From Magicicada septendecula (Eukaryota > Arthropoda > Insecta > Hemiptera > Cicadidae): a stretch of DNA of 64,000 bases. Made by a program: the position numbers and the translations under genes. This document shows, piece by piece, positions 1 to 11,189 of this stretch. Within the stretch, counting starts at the first letter, position 1; every line of letters begins with the position of its first letter. The notes below the pieces were generated by a model. It did not search any database. It worked only from the letters and a program-made list of their open reading frames with translations, and was not told the DNA's origin. Location: the NCBI GenBank assembly GCA_034769895.1, contig CM068370.1, positions 42,954,844 through 43,018,843 on the forward strand. The letters are read 5' to 3'.

Positions 1-300
1 TAATTACCAACCTTCTGCGGTTTTTGTGGGCCTAATATTTTCCTAATAATTCGTTTTTCCAATATTTCTAGTTTGTCTAAATTATAATTCAACGCTAGAC
101 ATTCACTTGCATATAGGCATTCTGTCCTCACTATTGTACTGTAATATCTTATTTTTGCATTTTTAGACATGCAATTTTTATTGTAAATATCTTTAGTTAT
201 ACCATATGCCCTTTCCATCTTATTAATTCTTTCTTCTATAGTAGATCTTTCTAAACCATTCTCTTGAATTGTTTCTCCTAGATGCTTAAATTTTAAATTA
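1..300 (-). mobile_element. LINE remnant, group A, reverse transcriptase C-terminal part
   Basis: Read on the minus strand this stretch gives a nearly continuous non-LTR retrotransposon tail, including ERAYGITKDIYNKNC and ALNYNLDKLEILEKR, typical of the region downstream of the reverse transcriptase palm in arthropod LINEs. It runs off the left edge, so the 3' end is not seen. The same protein pattern recurs on the plus strand at 47.64-48.31 kb, and its 3' end again at 54.17-54.29 kb, so this is a dispersed family. No intact frame is seen here. Confidence 0.6.
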
Positions 301-444
301 CTTAGATAAGTTAAATTAAACTTATTTATTTATTTACGTTTTCTGTCTAGAAACACGTAAAAACAAAATAGATTAGAGAAAAATGACAAATAATATTTGG
401 ATGGCCATACAAACATAAAATATGAAGCTTGGGCATAAACACAA

Positions 445-897
445 TGCTGCGACAATTACGGATAGTTCTTGAAAATTCAAGAGTGTCTTTCTACACGCTT
501 CTCGACTAGCCCAGCGTGTGGCGTCTGTGTCAAGGACGTTTACTCGCGTAGTACTCCAGACTGTTCGAGAGCACTTGTAACTATTCAAATTATTCTGACA
601 CGCCGCCAAAAGAATGGAAAACAATTTTAGAACACCTGCGAGACCTATATAAGCAACAGCGGCCGGCTTAGAAGTGACTTACTTGTAGCGATTCATTTAT
701 TGCGGATCAAGTGATTGTTGAGGATTAGCGGAAGTGATTACTGTGTTATAATTCGTGCGGAACTCATATAGGTGACATTATTGTTGCGTGTAGGCAACTT
801 TATCTTATCTGTGACTAATTAAAGCTGGTAGTTAGTGACTTCATTGGTGTCTGTATTTTGTTTCCACTGTACCATATGACGATCCGTGAGACCAACA
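445..897 (+). mobile_element. Solo LTR, family A, copy 1
   Basis: The stretch begins TGCTGCGACAATTACG and ends near GAGACCAACA, matching family A LTRs at 18592-19074 and 41517-42646 along its whole length. It carries the shared promoter block with a TATA box at 646-652 followed by the GGCCGGCTTAG motif. No internal retroviral-type coding sequence adjoins it, so it is read as a solo LTR. The target duplication is not recognisable, so both boundaries are taken from the other copies. Confidence 0.7.
646..652 (+). promoter_or_regulatory. TATA box of LTR family A copy 1
   Basis: TATATAA lies about 200 bp into the LTR, followed by a GC-rich block that is conserved in the copies at 18.79 and 41.75 kb. 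Position and conservation suggest the U3/R junction promoter of the element; activity is not shown. Confidence 0.5.
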
Positions 898-1202
898 TAA
901 AAAAACCCACATACTTTTTAGAAATGATCAATAAAAAATTATAATGAAAACAAACAGCGGCATGGTAACAGGTACAGGCAAGAATATACCATAAAGTATC
1001 GACAGCGGAGACCAAGGAAGTAATACTAATTGAAAGAAACCCTATGATTGAAGCTATGAACTTCGTCCTTTGAAGGTATATCATCCTTTTAAAACAAGTG
1101 AATCACGTCTGTCTCTTGCGGAAAGAAATGGCAAAGACACTGAACAAATCCAGTAAACATTTGGAACAATAAACAGAGCACAGAAATGTAAGCGAAGTGC
1201 TC
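898..1202. other. Unassigned sequence between LTR and LINE
   Basis: About 300 bp of AT-rich sequence follow the solo LTR. A small minus-strand ORF at 815-1084 crosses the LTR boundary and resembles nothing I know. No gene or site can be supported here. Confidence 0.4.
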
Positions 1203-2069
1203 TTCTAGGCTATCAGTCCATAGGCTGGTTGACAGCCCATTCTTCACGCTTCTCTGCTTTTCTTTTCAACTCACAATATGATGTGCAGTTCATATCAACC
1301 ATAAGCTGTTTCATGTAGTCTAAGCGGCGTCGTCCTCTGTGATTCTTCCCTTCAATTGTTCCTTCTATTATTCTCTTAACCAACCCATTGTGTCGTAGTA
1401 TATGCCCTACAAACTTAGCTCTTCTGTCTTTTAGATTTCGTAAAAAGCTCTTCTCCTCCTGAGCTCTTCTAGAGACTTCCTCATTCGTTATATTCTCCCT
1501 CCAGCTTATCTTGAATATTTTTCTGTAGCACCAGGTCTCAAATGCTGGGAGTCGTTTCTTGTCACTTTCTCCAATTGTCAAAGATTCACTCCCGCAAAGG
1601 GCAACACTCCACACGTATGTCTTTACTAGATTCTTCCTTATTTTCAGGCTGATAGTGTTTGAAGTGAAGAGGTTTTTCTGTTTGTTGAAAGCAATTTTAG
1701 CCTGGATAATTCTGCTTATAATTTCCTCACTGCTACGTCCATCACTTCTGATTTTACTTCCTAGATAGTTATATTCTTTAACAGCCTGGAAAACATTATT
1801 TCCAAGAGTTATTCTGACTCGATCTTCTTCCTTCCGACTACAGACTAGGTCTTTGTTCTTTTGTTCATTTATTTTCATCTTGAATTCGTTCTTCATTACT
1901 TGATCCATTGTGTCAACAATCTTTTGTAGATCTTCGTTGCGCTCTGCAGTCACTTCTATGTCATCTGCGAACCTAAGCATGTCCACTTTTTCCCCGTATA
2001 TGTTTACTCCGAGATGGGTGTCTTCTCTTACTCTATGGATCGGTTCTTGGACGTACAAGTTAAACAAAT
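1203..2069 (-). mobile_element. LINE remnant, group B, RT palm and C-terminal part
   Basis: A 284-codon open frame (1213-2067) carries the reverse transcriptase YADD-type box as RFADDIEV near 1970, then the usual LINE C-terminal chain: KEYNYLGSKI, a KTYVWSVALCGSE block, AFETWCYRKI and FVGHILRHNGLVKRI. It encodes the polymerase part of a non-LTR retrotransposon that copies its own RNA at the target site. The 5' part continues at 2917-3295 after an 831-bp hAT insertion, so the gene is split. Just past the stop lies a single partial copy of the 82-bp tail unit that is amplified in tandem at 31.3-31.8 kb. This is one of the best preserved RT pieces in the window but still lacks fingers, endonuclease and ORF1. 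Confidence 0.85.
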
Positions 2070-2077
2070 ATGGAGAC

Positions 2078-2908
2078 CAGTGGCGAAGCTAGTAGTTAAT
2101 GAATGGGTAGGCAAAAATCTTATCTTAAATTTTTTTTAAGGAGTCACTAAAAGGATGGTGGTTCAAATCGGACGCTGAGGTATAGTTTGCTGTAAGCGAA
2201 TGGTTCCACAAACAGCCGTAAGAATTTCACTAGCAGGGAATCTACAGGTTGGTGCAACAGTGGAACTCATGTCTTAATGTTAATGGAGACTTCTTTTAAA
2301 AGCGTTGAATAAAAAATGCTTTACAGCTCTATACGTGTTTATATTGAACAATCCTTGTATTAGTCATACACAATAATACAACTGATTGAACTTCAAATTT
2401 TTAAACTTGATTAGTTTCTATATATATGTTTAATGTTACAAATAATTCAAATAACAATCTTGATCATCTGTTAGTTCAGCGGAATAACAGGGACACTTTT
2501 AATAACCGCATAAAATAAACACACTTATAAACAACACAGCGCGCTTTAACTTGAATGTTTGGACCACAGAAGTGAGGCATGCCTCAACGCTCTATGTGTA
2601 CAGCACGGGACAATCCCCCCTCCCTTCACTTCCCTATCTATCCGGCACATTGCTTACATACGATGTATACAAAAAACGCTGAGGCAAGTTCAGGTTGCCT
2701 CATTCGCTTTAAACGAGCTATGCCGAGTCTCACCTGTCACCATCTAACGGTCGCTCAGTAAAGCACATTTCGGCCTAATAAATTCGACAGTCGCGGTAAC
2801 AATGTATTATCTTTACGTTATGTAGTTCATACGTATTTATAATTTTTATTCTACAGAATTTTTTAGGGTAGGGATTGCCTCAATTGCCTCCTTGTAACTT
2901 CGCCACTG
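2078..2908. mobile_element. Non-autonomous hAT-type element inserted in LINE B
   Basis: Termini are CAGTGGCGAAG at the left and its reverse complement CTTCGCCACTG at the right. The insertion is flanked by a perfect 8-bp target duplication, ATGGAGAC, at 2070-2077 and 2909-2916. The 8-bp duplication and the CAGTGGCG end fit the hAT superfamily. Inside (831 bp) I find no transposase; two short overlapping plus-strand ORFs at 2559-2761 resemble nothing. It splits a LINE reverse transcriptase, so it is younger than that LINE copy. Confidence 0.9.
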
Positions 2909-2916
2909 ATGGAGAC

Positions 2917-3295
2917 AGAGAACATCTTTGTCTTACTCCTTTCTCAATGTTTGCTTCCTCTTGATGGTTTCCACATCGAACTATCCCTGTCTCGTGCTTG
3001 TAAAGATTCTGGATTAATCTTCGTTCTTTGTAGGGCACTCCTGTTTTGTGTAGAATACTGAACAGCTTATTCCACTTATTCTACAGTGGAAGCTTATTCT
3101 ACACTTTGTCAAAGCTCTTTTATAAGTAAACAAATGTCGCTTTGTCTTTCCTCAGTCGTTTTCCTATTATCTGTTTTAATTCCAAAATTGCCTCCCTTAT
3201 TCCCATATTTTTCCTAAAACCAAATTGATCTTCTGTCAAACAGCTCTCTATATTACTTTATATTCTTCAAATGATGATTCGGGTAATTATTTTCG
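2917..3295 (-). mobile_element. LINE remnant, group B, RT fingers portion
   Basis: On the minus strand this gives DQFGFRKNMGIREAIL followed by the region that should hold the first catalytic aspartate, with FDKV after it, the usual fingers/palm start of a LINE reverse transcriptase. An in-frame stop just before KSFDKV and loss of the expected aspartate show decay. It is the upstream continuation of the frame at 1203-2069, separated by the hAT insertion. Confidence 0.75.
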
Positions 3296-4189
3296 ATGCA
3301 TGAGACACCAGACTTAACGTTCGTAGTCTTCCATGCTCGAGCATTCAATAGGTATTGGCACTATAATACACTTAGAAGTGCTGTACACAAAAAATCAAAT
3401 TACACAAAAGTATGGCGATGCCTAAATTACTATATTATGTATGTAATATGGACTTTGATGGAAATGGAAAAAGGAGAGAATAAATTCCTCTTATCAAATT
3501 TTTTAGGAGTGTTAAAGGAAGTAAGCTGTCAGTCACACAAATGAAAGGGCATCGCTTCACGGGAGAAAATATAAAAGTAAATAAAATTACAGAAACATTA
3601 AGAATTTCTAAAAATAAACGGAAGTAATGTTTAGAGAGAATGATACACAATAGATTCCTTAAACGGTTCAATACAAAACACGGAAGAATACAAGTATGGC
3701 TTTGGAAGAAATACAACTTATAAAACCTTTAACTTAGAAATAGGCAATACACCTAAAGAATACTGGCACTTGATGCGGGACAAATAGGAATGAAGATCAG
3801 GAAATATGATATTGGTTTTAAATTATTGGCGATTCGAGTGTAAAGGTGTACGGACATTTTAAACGAAACTAGGTCAATTTCAAATTTCGTGACAAAATAC
3901 AATCTGCTACGTAGCAGACTCCATAATGTGGAGGTGGTTGCAACAAGATTTAGCCTATTATTTCCACTTTATTCTCAGGCTTAATAAATAGAGCATCATT
4001 TTTATGTGTTCATTTACGAATATGTCGAGATACAGCAAGGCAATAACTTAAATACTTAGAAGTGCTAATTGAAAAAACTTTTAAGGGAGACTAAATAGGG
4101 CAGAGAATTTACTAGAATCGTGTGGCAATAAAATGGTATAATTCCTTGTGGTGATATAGTAAGAAGAAAAACATTGGACAAGTGACTGT
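3296..4189. other. Unassigned AT-rich sequence
   Basis: Small ORFs on both strands (3296-3544 and 3435-3716) lack recognisable domains. I see no gene, RNA or repeat that I can name. Confidence 0.4.
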
Positions 4190-4426
4190 GTAATCAGTAG
4201 TCATGTGTCGCTCTGAAGTATGCACTCTAAACCCAGATTTTAAAGGAGACCGATGTCGCAAGATTTAAGTACCTGAGATAAAGTGCTAGAGCTAGTAGAA
4301 CAGAAAATCAACGAAGAATAACAATAATTGTTTGTATAGAGTGATTACGATAATGCGAAATAGAGAAGCTAGTGTTACAGTGGTTTGGACACACTTTCTG
4401 CCGACAGATCGACAGTCATGAAGGAT

Positions 4427-4430
<4 letters not shown>
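4190..4430 (+). mobile_element. Decayed LINE tail
   Basis: Broken plus-strand reading shows weak echoes of a LINE C-terminal region, such as SEVCTLNPDFK and LQWFGHTF, comparable to the Y-G-x-E-x-W-T-L and L-x-W-x-G-H patterns of better copies in this window. Several stops and frame changes are present. It ends at a compound microsatellite. Confidence 0.35.

Positions 4431-4519
<89 letters not shown>
4431..4519. repeat. Compound (GT)n(GA)n microsatellite
   Basis: About 20 GT units run directly into about 24 GA units. The minus-strand ORF across it is an artefact of low complexity. Confidence 0.95.
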
Positions 4520-4521
<2 letters not shown>

Positions 4522-4849
4522 TACAGACGTATAGGATTTTATAGGTATGATGCCATTCTTTCTCTGAGCCACAATCACTAACCCTTTCCTAGTTTTCCTT
4601 TTATCGTCTCTGAAATATCTCGTATTTCCATTGTCTTGTTCGCTTTACCTCTGCAGGGCCTTAGATGTCTCCCTCTTCTTCTTCAACCGTTTCGTAACCC
4701 TTACTACCTATCAATAATCTCCGCTCTTCCTTCGCGCTCACACAACATTAGGGATTTCTTGTCAATATAACTGGACATATATTTTTTCACCTTCATGGTC
4801 TTTCGTGTGCTCCTCCTTCTTTTTATGCATTGGTGATGCTGTCCATTAT

Positions 4850-5089
4850 TGACAGTCTACAGCTCCGCCTCCAGTAGTCAATTTCTAGTTTCCAGTCCAG
4901 TTGCTAATATTTTTTGTTTATGATTTTTGGCAAAGGAAAGATGTAGTGAACCCTGGTTTCAAGATACCACGAGACAAATACTTAATTGTGCTGTTCTTTG
5001 CGCTGACATCTTGTCTTTAATTCAAAATACAGATTCTGCTTTACAAAAATCTATTTTTAAGGTTCATCAGATTTGTACACACATATATA
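4850..5089 (+). mobile_element. LINE remnant, group C, RT palm piece
   Basis: Plus-strand codons give LNCAVLCADILSLIQNTDS and ALQKSIFKVHQI, a decayed form of the FADD box region of a LINE reverse transcriptase. The same sequence occurs in the opposite orientation at about 10.86-11.11 kb. It stops abruptly where a hAT-like terminus begins at 5090. Confidence 0.65.
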
Positions 5090-5640
5090 CAGGGTTTGAT
5101 TTAAGGGGGAACGCGCTGGAACGGCGTTCCGGAACCTGTTGGATCCAAAAATAAATTACCAAAAAAATACTGTATCTGAAAACAAAAACCTAATTATTAC
5201 AAAAATTACTACTATTTTTTAAATTGTGCCCTTCATCAGCCTCACTACAAAACTAAATATTTGTCAAAATCAAACACCAGCACTAATCTTTATGTTAAGT
5301 ACTATCGTTAAAAAAATGTTCCAATAACCTATAGAAAAAATGAAATAAAGAAACTTGGTTTAAAATTAAAACTGCATGAAAGGCAACTGATTGGGAGCTT
5401 CCGAGAATATGTGCATTCCAGAATGTTTTGGACAGTCTTTCTACCTTTAAATATGCTATTGAATCAATAGCACTATCTTCAAGTGAATGTGAGAGAGCTG
5501 ATTTCTGGCCATCATACAGCGTTGGACATAAAGAGTAAGGAAAGGTAAAGAACAAACAATATGATGACACAATAATGAAACTATAGAAACTTTTCACATA
5601 TTTCCGAACCACTGAAACCATCACTTTCACTGAGTTTCAT
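5090..5640 (+). mobile_element. Probable hAT relic with transposase C-terminal trace
   Basis: The left end reads CAGGGTTTGATTTAAGGGGG, like the start of many hAT elements. Plus-strand codons around 5420-5500 read FKYAIESIALSSSECERA, which matches the C-terminal dimerisation region of hAT transposases (the S-x-E-C-E-R-x-F signature), here followed by a frame break. I could not find the right terminus or a target duplication, so the end is approximate. Confidence 0.5.
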
Positions 5641-6670
5641 TGAGGCTACGGGATGACGCCATCATGAGTGACATGTTTTCGATTGTCATGCGGCTAACCT
5701 GACTATGAAGCTCTTTAGAAATATCAGTAAACTTTATTACCTTTTTAGGTACACGTTTATACGTATGTTATATATTTTATAAGGCTTAAAAAACGTAGAC
5801 CTCCTTTGCAATAACCTGATATAAACTTATAGGCGAATATAAATTGTTAGTATATTCGTGTATCTACAACTTTTGAATTGATGCGTTCCGACACCTATCA
5901 TTTTAGAAGTCAACCACTGTGTACACACACACACATATACACACGCGCGCGCGCACATATATTTACGTTTATATATATTATATATATATAAAACCGATTT
6001 AATGCTCATAGGTAGTCGGTATAATGAATGTGTCATGTATTCACGTTAGAATAATTTATGTAAACTGTAATAGCCACAGAGATATAACGACTGTTAAGTC
6101 GCTGAGTGAGGCGGAAGTGTGACCGATTCCGAACGGCAAGTCCTAACGTGACCATTATAAAACATAATTTACCACATGCCGTACAAGCACGTTAATCAGC
6201 ACCCCGTATACGAGGCAAATAATAGCTGCCAATTACGATACATAAAGCAACTATACTTGTCGAAACTTTTTTTGACATGAAAGCAAAATGTCTCTAATAA
6301 ACGTAAATACAGTACATAATTTGCCTCTTTGTATACGGAAATGTCCACCAAATTCTATTTAGGATCATACACGTGCTGGAGAGTTTACAAAAATTATGTC
6401 GCATTATTCAATAAAGTGTGTGTATGTAGAAAAACACTTGATTACCCTGATATTATATTAACTTTACTATACCGTTAGAATTTTCCACTTATCGTGATGA
6501 GATTACTTACGTGACTGGTATGCCTGATGCTCGTCGCCCTTCTCTTAGGCAGATTCTCTTTATGGGAATTCGGATGTGCCACTTGCTTAATGCAACACTT
6601 GTTAGTAATAAACTGTATCTTCAAATCTTTGTGAAGAAAATATATGTATATATATATTTTTTATTATTGA
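5641..6670. other. Unassigned sequence with short microsatellites
   Basis: Contains a short CA/CG alternating run near 5930-5956 and AT dinucleotide runs near 5970-5990 and 6640-6660. The ORF at 5827-6036 lies over these and is not convincing. No gene is seen. Confidence 0.4.
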
Positions 6671-6674
6671 ATTT

Positions 6675-7500
6675 AACATGTTAAAACTGGTCTGTAAGAC
6701 CAACCATCAACTTATCTCTGATACATCTTAATACTAAATACATATCAGCCAAATTAAGTCCAATGACATCCTTGGAATACCTAGATCTCTGTGGATATCG
6801 GCGTTTCTGACATACCATGGTGCATTCACCATGGTCTGCAAAACTTTGTATTTGAATGTTTGTATTATCCTGATGTTACTATCTTTCGCGCACCCACAGA
6901 GTTGAATTCCATACAGCCAGGTGGGTTTACTTATCTGATTATATATCAGAGTTTTACTGTATAAAGACAGGTTGGAATGTTTTCCTATGAGCCATTTATA
7001 TTGTCGGAATTTTATGTTAAGTTCCTCTTTTTTCTTTCTTACATACTCTTTTTCATCTCAGCTTGGTATCCAATGTCATACCCAGGTATTTAGCTTTGTT
7101 TTCGTAAGGAGCTACCGTTCCATTTATGACAAATGATAGAAGATTGTTCAATCTTTTATCTGTGAAATTAATGTGTGCCGATTTGGTTTTGTTAAGTTTA
7201 ATTTTCCATTTTTTGGACCATTCATATATGGTATTTCTAGCTTTCTGCAATAATCGGGTTGAAATAACCTCATCTTGCCCTGTTGTAAACAAAGATCAGT
7301 AAAAGTAGCCAATTTTTGCTTTTTCTAAGTTTGGTATGTCACTGGTAAATAATACATACAAGACAGGCCCAAGAACACTGCCCTGCGGTACTCCCGCCTG
7401 CACGTCTTTTAGGTCTGAATATGCTTCTTCTTGTTTAACTCTAAACAATCTATTAGATATTATGTAGGCTACGAGGTAAGGATTTCTACATATTGTCTAG
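6675..7500 (-). mobile_element. Jockey-type LINE remnant, RT domain and C-terminus
   Basis: Minus-strand translation in pieces gives AGVPQGSVLGPVLY near 7340-7400, the diagnostic motif of Jockey/CR1-like reverse transcriptases. TTGQDEVISTRLLQKAR and KYLGMTLDTKLR follow (open frame 7053-7292), and then a tail with LYGIQLCGCAKDSNIR and APWYVRNADIHRDLGIP. The order is collinear, but stops near 7290 and a frameshift near 7055 break it. A second relic of the same clade lies at 22.9-23.3 kb. Confidence 0.8.
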
Positions 7501-7728
7501 GTAACATTTTATTTAACTTGTAAATTAATCCTTCACGACACACCTTCGAAGAAAATATAAAATTTATTTAGCGGTAACTTTCTTTATACTGGTTTTTATG
7601 ACAATTCGTGACACAATACAATGGTTAGAAGAAAAGGGTCGGTTGCTAAATAAACATTTGCATTTTTAACCTCAAACACAAGCCTCTTAGTCTGTATGTC
7701 TATCTATATGTGTCTCTCTACCTCTGTC

Positions 7729-7730
<2 letters not shown>

Positions 7731-7794
<64 letters not shown>
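7731..7794. repeat. (CT)n / (CTGT)n microsatellite
   Basis: Tetranucleotide CTGT units lead into about 27 CT units. It generates the spurious RE-rich minus-strand ORF at 7704-7982. Confidence 0.95.
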
Positions 7795-7797
<3 letters not shown>

Positions 7798-7799
7798 CT

Positions 7800-8367
7800 C
7801 CCTCTCCCTATATCTCTCTTTCTCGTTTCAAATGTCTGAGATGATATAGTGTCGTTGGTTTGTCTAGCGTTCTTTTCTTTAAAGGGGTCAGGTTTTTTGC
7901 GTTGCAACTGTGCTGGTGGCGGGCGGAAGTACATAAGAGGGTATTTGTTTGCTCTCAGCTGTCGACGTATTTCATATCTCACATGTACTCCACGTTTCTC
8001 TGTCTGCTGTAAACTACTACAGAAAAAAAGTTTTACAGAGCGTTAACGGACGGTGGTTTTGGGAATCTGAAATACTAAAAAAAGGACTTAATGTTATTAA
8101 AATGTATTTGAGTCACACAATGAAAAGTGCACAGCATATTTGAAATACTTGAGACACGTACAATCTACAAATACCACGTACAAATACCAGTGTAGGGTTT
8201 ACATTATTAACATTGAATTGTTTTTTAAAACTTTTTGTACTGTTTTTTATAATCTATACTTCTTCTGGTCTCTCAGTAACGGACATATTTTAATAAAAAA
8301 CAAATGTATTTGATGTAGTTACTGTCTATACAGTCTGATATGGAGATGTTGTGCTGTAAGTTATTCA
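7800..8367. other. Unassigned sequence
   Basis: Overlapping plus-strand ORFs at 7849-8046 and 7949-8143 have no recognisable domain. Nothing else can be supported. Confidence 0.35.
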
Positions 8368-8874
8368 ATCAAATATATTGCAACTTACCGTCTGCGGCTT
8401 CTAGAAACAACGTCTTCACAAAGTTGAACTAATTTAATACCCCTTCACATATGTAAGAAAGGGCGATATTTGAACGCTCTTGAAGAGTACGAAATTTATA
8501 AAGCATATAACAATACTGATACCAAGCCGCGTGTTTTAAATGATAAACTGCTTTTCAAGTCAAATGTATTGTACGACACTGCCTTGCGCTATTGTCGTGG
8601 TGGGAGCAAAACGTAATTCAGTGCGCGGTCAATCTCCGTACGATGTACATCGTTAAACCTTCGCGCTCGCTTTTAGACATTTAAGTATTCATATTGTTTT
8701 AAATTATTTATTTCATGTTGGATTTTAATATTTTAATTAATTGACAAATGTATCAACTTAAATGATACACGATTGTTTTAAGTTCTGATGATGGGACAAG
8801 TGTTCCGAAACATGTCAACTTTGTGAAGACGTTGTGTCTAGAAGCCGCAGACGGTAAGTTGCAATATATTTGAT
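8368..8874. repeat. Long inverted repeat with about 60-nt arms
   Basis: The left arm at 8368-8427 is the reverse complement of the right arm at 8815-8874 with only a few mismatches; about 387 bp lie between. The arms include the block CGTCTGCGGCTTCTAGA. A hammerhead-ribozyme-like motif (8780-8821) overlaps the start of the right arm. The layout resembles Penelope-type or retrozyme-like repeats, or a composite of two opposed copies of one repeat. Confidence 0.8.
8780..8821 (+). ncRNA. Hammerhead ribozyme-like motif, type I
   Basis: All canonical parts are present in order. Stem I strand AAGTT is at 8780-8784 and the core CTGATGA at 8785-8791. Helix II is GGGAC-aagt-GTTCC at 8793-8806, with the core GAAA at 8807-8810. 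Helix III is minimal, AC-at-GT, ending at 8815. C8816 is the expected cleavage base, followed by the stem I partner AACTT at 8817-8821, which pairs perfectly with the first strand. Very short helix III is known from hammerheads of Penelope-like and retrozyme elements. Self-cleavage is inferred from the fold only. Confidence 0.75.
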
Positions 8875-8959
8875 TAAACAACACGTGGCTTGGTACTAAA
8901 CAGTTGTAATTATTCCTTTTAAACATGTAAGTTATTGTTGCAATATGCAAATATCCTTA

Positions 8960-9186
8960 TTACCGCATTAGTTATTGTCATCATCTTCTCATCACGGCGT
9001 AGGCAACGTGCTGCCTGTTCCGCCTTTAAAGATACTCCAGCGATGTGTTTCTGGGTCCGCTCACACACCTCTGTTCTGTAGGTTTGTACTTCCAGACTTG
9101 TTTGTCCAGTCTAAAAACTGACATTCTTTCTAAGTGTTCTTACCACCGTTGTTTGTAATATTTTAACTTTAAATTCAAAGTGAAAC
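8960..9186 (-). mobile_element. LINE remnant, group C, C-terminal end
   Basis: The minus strand reads HLERMSVFRLDKQVWKYKP and further LINE tail codons, the continuation of the frame found at 10402-11110. The two parts are separated by a 1.2-kb solo LTR. Confidence 0.7.
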
Positions 9187-10401
9187 TGTAGCGGTTCTCT
9201 TCGCAAGGCCGCTACGTAAAATTTAAGACTAGGTTATTAAACCTAGAGGAAGCGAAAAGTGTGCTGGAGCTCAAACAGAGTGACAGGATTTGCAATCAAC
9301 ACTCGTTTAACAAGTAACTACATTTATTAAGGTTTAAGTTAGTAACACAATGCTCCAGTATCATGTTATTTCTTTACATAAAGTCATTAATTTATATTGT
9401 TACAAGAAAAATGACATAAGGTATATACATATATTAATGTGCAGACCGGCATACCCTATGAGGGAGAATACACGAACATGCTTAAAGTTGCAATAACGAA
9501 CCAATTAAGTTAACCCAACCCCTTAATGAAAACATGAATAACCCTTCACTCTTAATTATAATAAAGATAATACATAAAGGGTAATACAGATCAGACTCGA
9601 AATAGTTTAGGGGAAGAAAACATGCTCTAGCAAAACAATTTAACTACTCCCTCATGGTGTATGTCAGACCAATTTATTACAGAGTAGTCAGTTGCAATCA
9701 TTTAACTATTTAATTTCTTGTGATTTGAGATGTTTTAAGTTCTTAATATAGATTTTTAATTTGAACACAAGGGTAGCCGGTCTATGGAGTTGATGCTGAT
9801 TGAAGAGTGATAATTGAAACGTTCCCACCTGTGATTTTGTGGAGACGAACTCAACTGGAAGCATGGTGAACGGTGTACGAGCAGAGTTGCAAAGTTTATT
9901 TCTGAACTACGGTGCATGTCTACTGGAACTCGTTCCGGGGGTTTCTGGGTCCTTCGGTGTCTTAGGCTCGTTCAGCATTCTGGTGCACTGCTCTGCGGGT
10001 AGTCACTGGTGTTAATGTGACTACCGCTTTTCCCCCTTTCTCCTGGCTGGTGCCAGGGACCCTGAACGTTTCTACAAGATTACAGACGCATGGTAAGAAG
10101 ATCTACACGCAACTCCTGGGCCGTCAGACCAGTGGAACGTTCAGCTCGAAGGCTGACAGAGAAATGAGGACGAGGCATGAATTAGTTGTCCCACAACCTG
10201 CATAAAATGACCTGTCCCAATTTGCAAAATACGCTTACGGTTAACCTGATTGCGAACAGAGCACTGCCATCAGCTGAGATAGCGGCAGCTCACTCGATCG
10301 CGTCGCCGGAGCGTTGACAATAGCATTGGCGGCACTGCTGCCAACTGCGCTGGCAGCACTGAACAAGGGTAACCGCGCCGGGAAATACAAACCCCGGCAC
10401 A
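9187..10401. mobile_element. Solo LTR of about 1.2 kb inserted in LINE C
   Basis: It begins TGTAGCGG and ends CCCCGGCACA, so it has TG...CA termini, and is flanked by a perfect 4-bp target duplication AAAC (9183-9186 and 10402-10405). The flanks join into one LINE reverse transcriptase tail. It is richer in G+C than its surroundings from about 9.84 kb on. The plus-strand ORF at 10017-10205 lies inside and resembles nothing. A block at about 9248-9300 with GTGCTGGAG resembles the opposite strand near 29.70-29.77 kb. Confidence 0.8.
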
Positions 10402-11175
10402 AAACCTTTTAATTCTTCTCTTACGGCTTCACTCTTTAAACGTTCAAGTTTATACACCTTTTAACTCCTCTTAAGAACGCATTTTCCAAGGCCTGAATTT
10501 TACTTTCTTGTTTCTTGGTTATTGTCTATAATTCACAAACATAGGATAGTACAGGGACCGCCAAAATAACTTTGTAAAACTTTAATGTTGTATCTCAACG
10601 AACGTCGTTTCTAAAAATATTTTTAATTGTTCCACAGATTGTCTGGAACTTACCTAACTTAACATCAATATCAACATTCCTATCATAGCCAATATAATTT
10701 CTCACATGGTTAAAATGGCTCACCTGTTCTACAATTTGATCTATAAACATTACTTTTGTTCTTATTGGTTCATTACCTCAAAATGTACATAACGAAACAA
10801 AAAATGCACATATGCATTACCTTTGTTTTGTAATGGAGATTTATATATTGTATCGTTTGCAAATCTGATGAACCTTAAAAAGAGATTTTTGTAAAGTAGA
10901 TCCTGTACTTTGGATTACAAAGAAGATGTCAGCAAAGAACAGCACATATATGTTTCGTTGTATCTTAATACCAGGGTTCACTACATGTTTCCATTAATTA
11001 AAAGTATAAACAGAAAATATACCTACTTTATGCTTTTATTTGCCTTTCTTTAACTAAAAATATAAACAGAAATTAATAGCAACTGGACTGGAAACTGGAA
11101 ATTGACTAATTAGCTTGTTTATAAAAATACGATTGATTATCCCGCCGATCGTCCGGAACTTAGCTAACTTACCGC
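10402..11175 (-). mobile_element. LINE remnant, group C, RT C-terminal region
   Basis: The minus strand reads RNYIGYDRNVDIDVKLGKF, QTICGTIKNIF, TTLKFYKVILAVPVLSYV and ITKKQESKIQALENAFLR, a collinear LINE C-terminal region with scattered stops. The segment 10.86-11.11 kb matches the opposite strand at 4.85-5.09 kb. A second short copy of the GTCCGGAACTTA block at 11.13-11.17 kb suggests a further small fragment. The frame resumes on the other side of the solo LTR. Confidence 0.75.
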
Positions 11176-11189
11176 GTTAATTATGTTCT

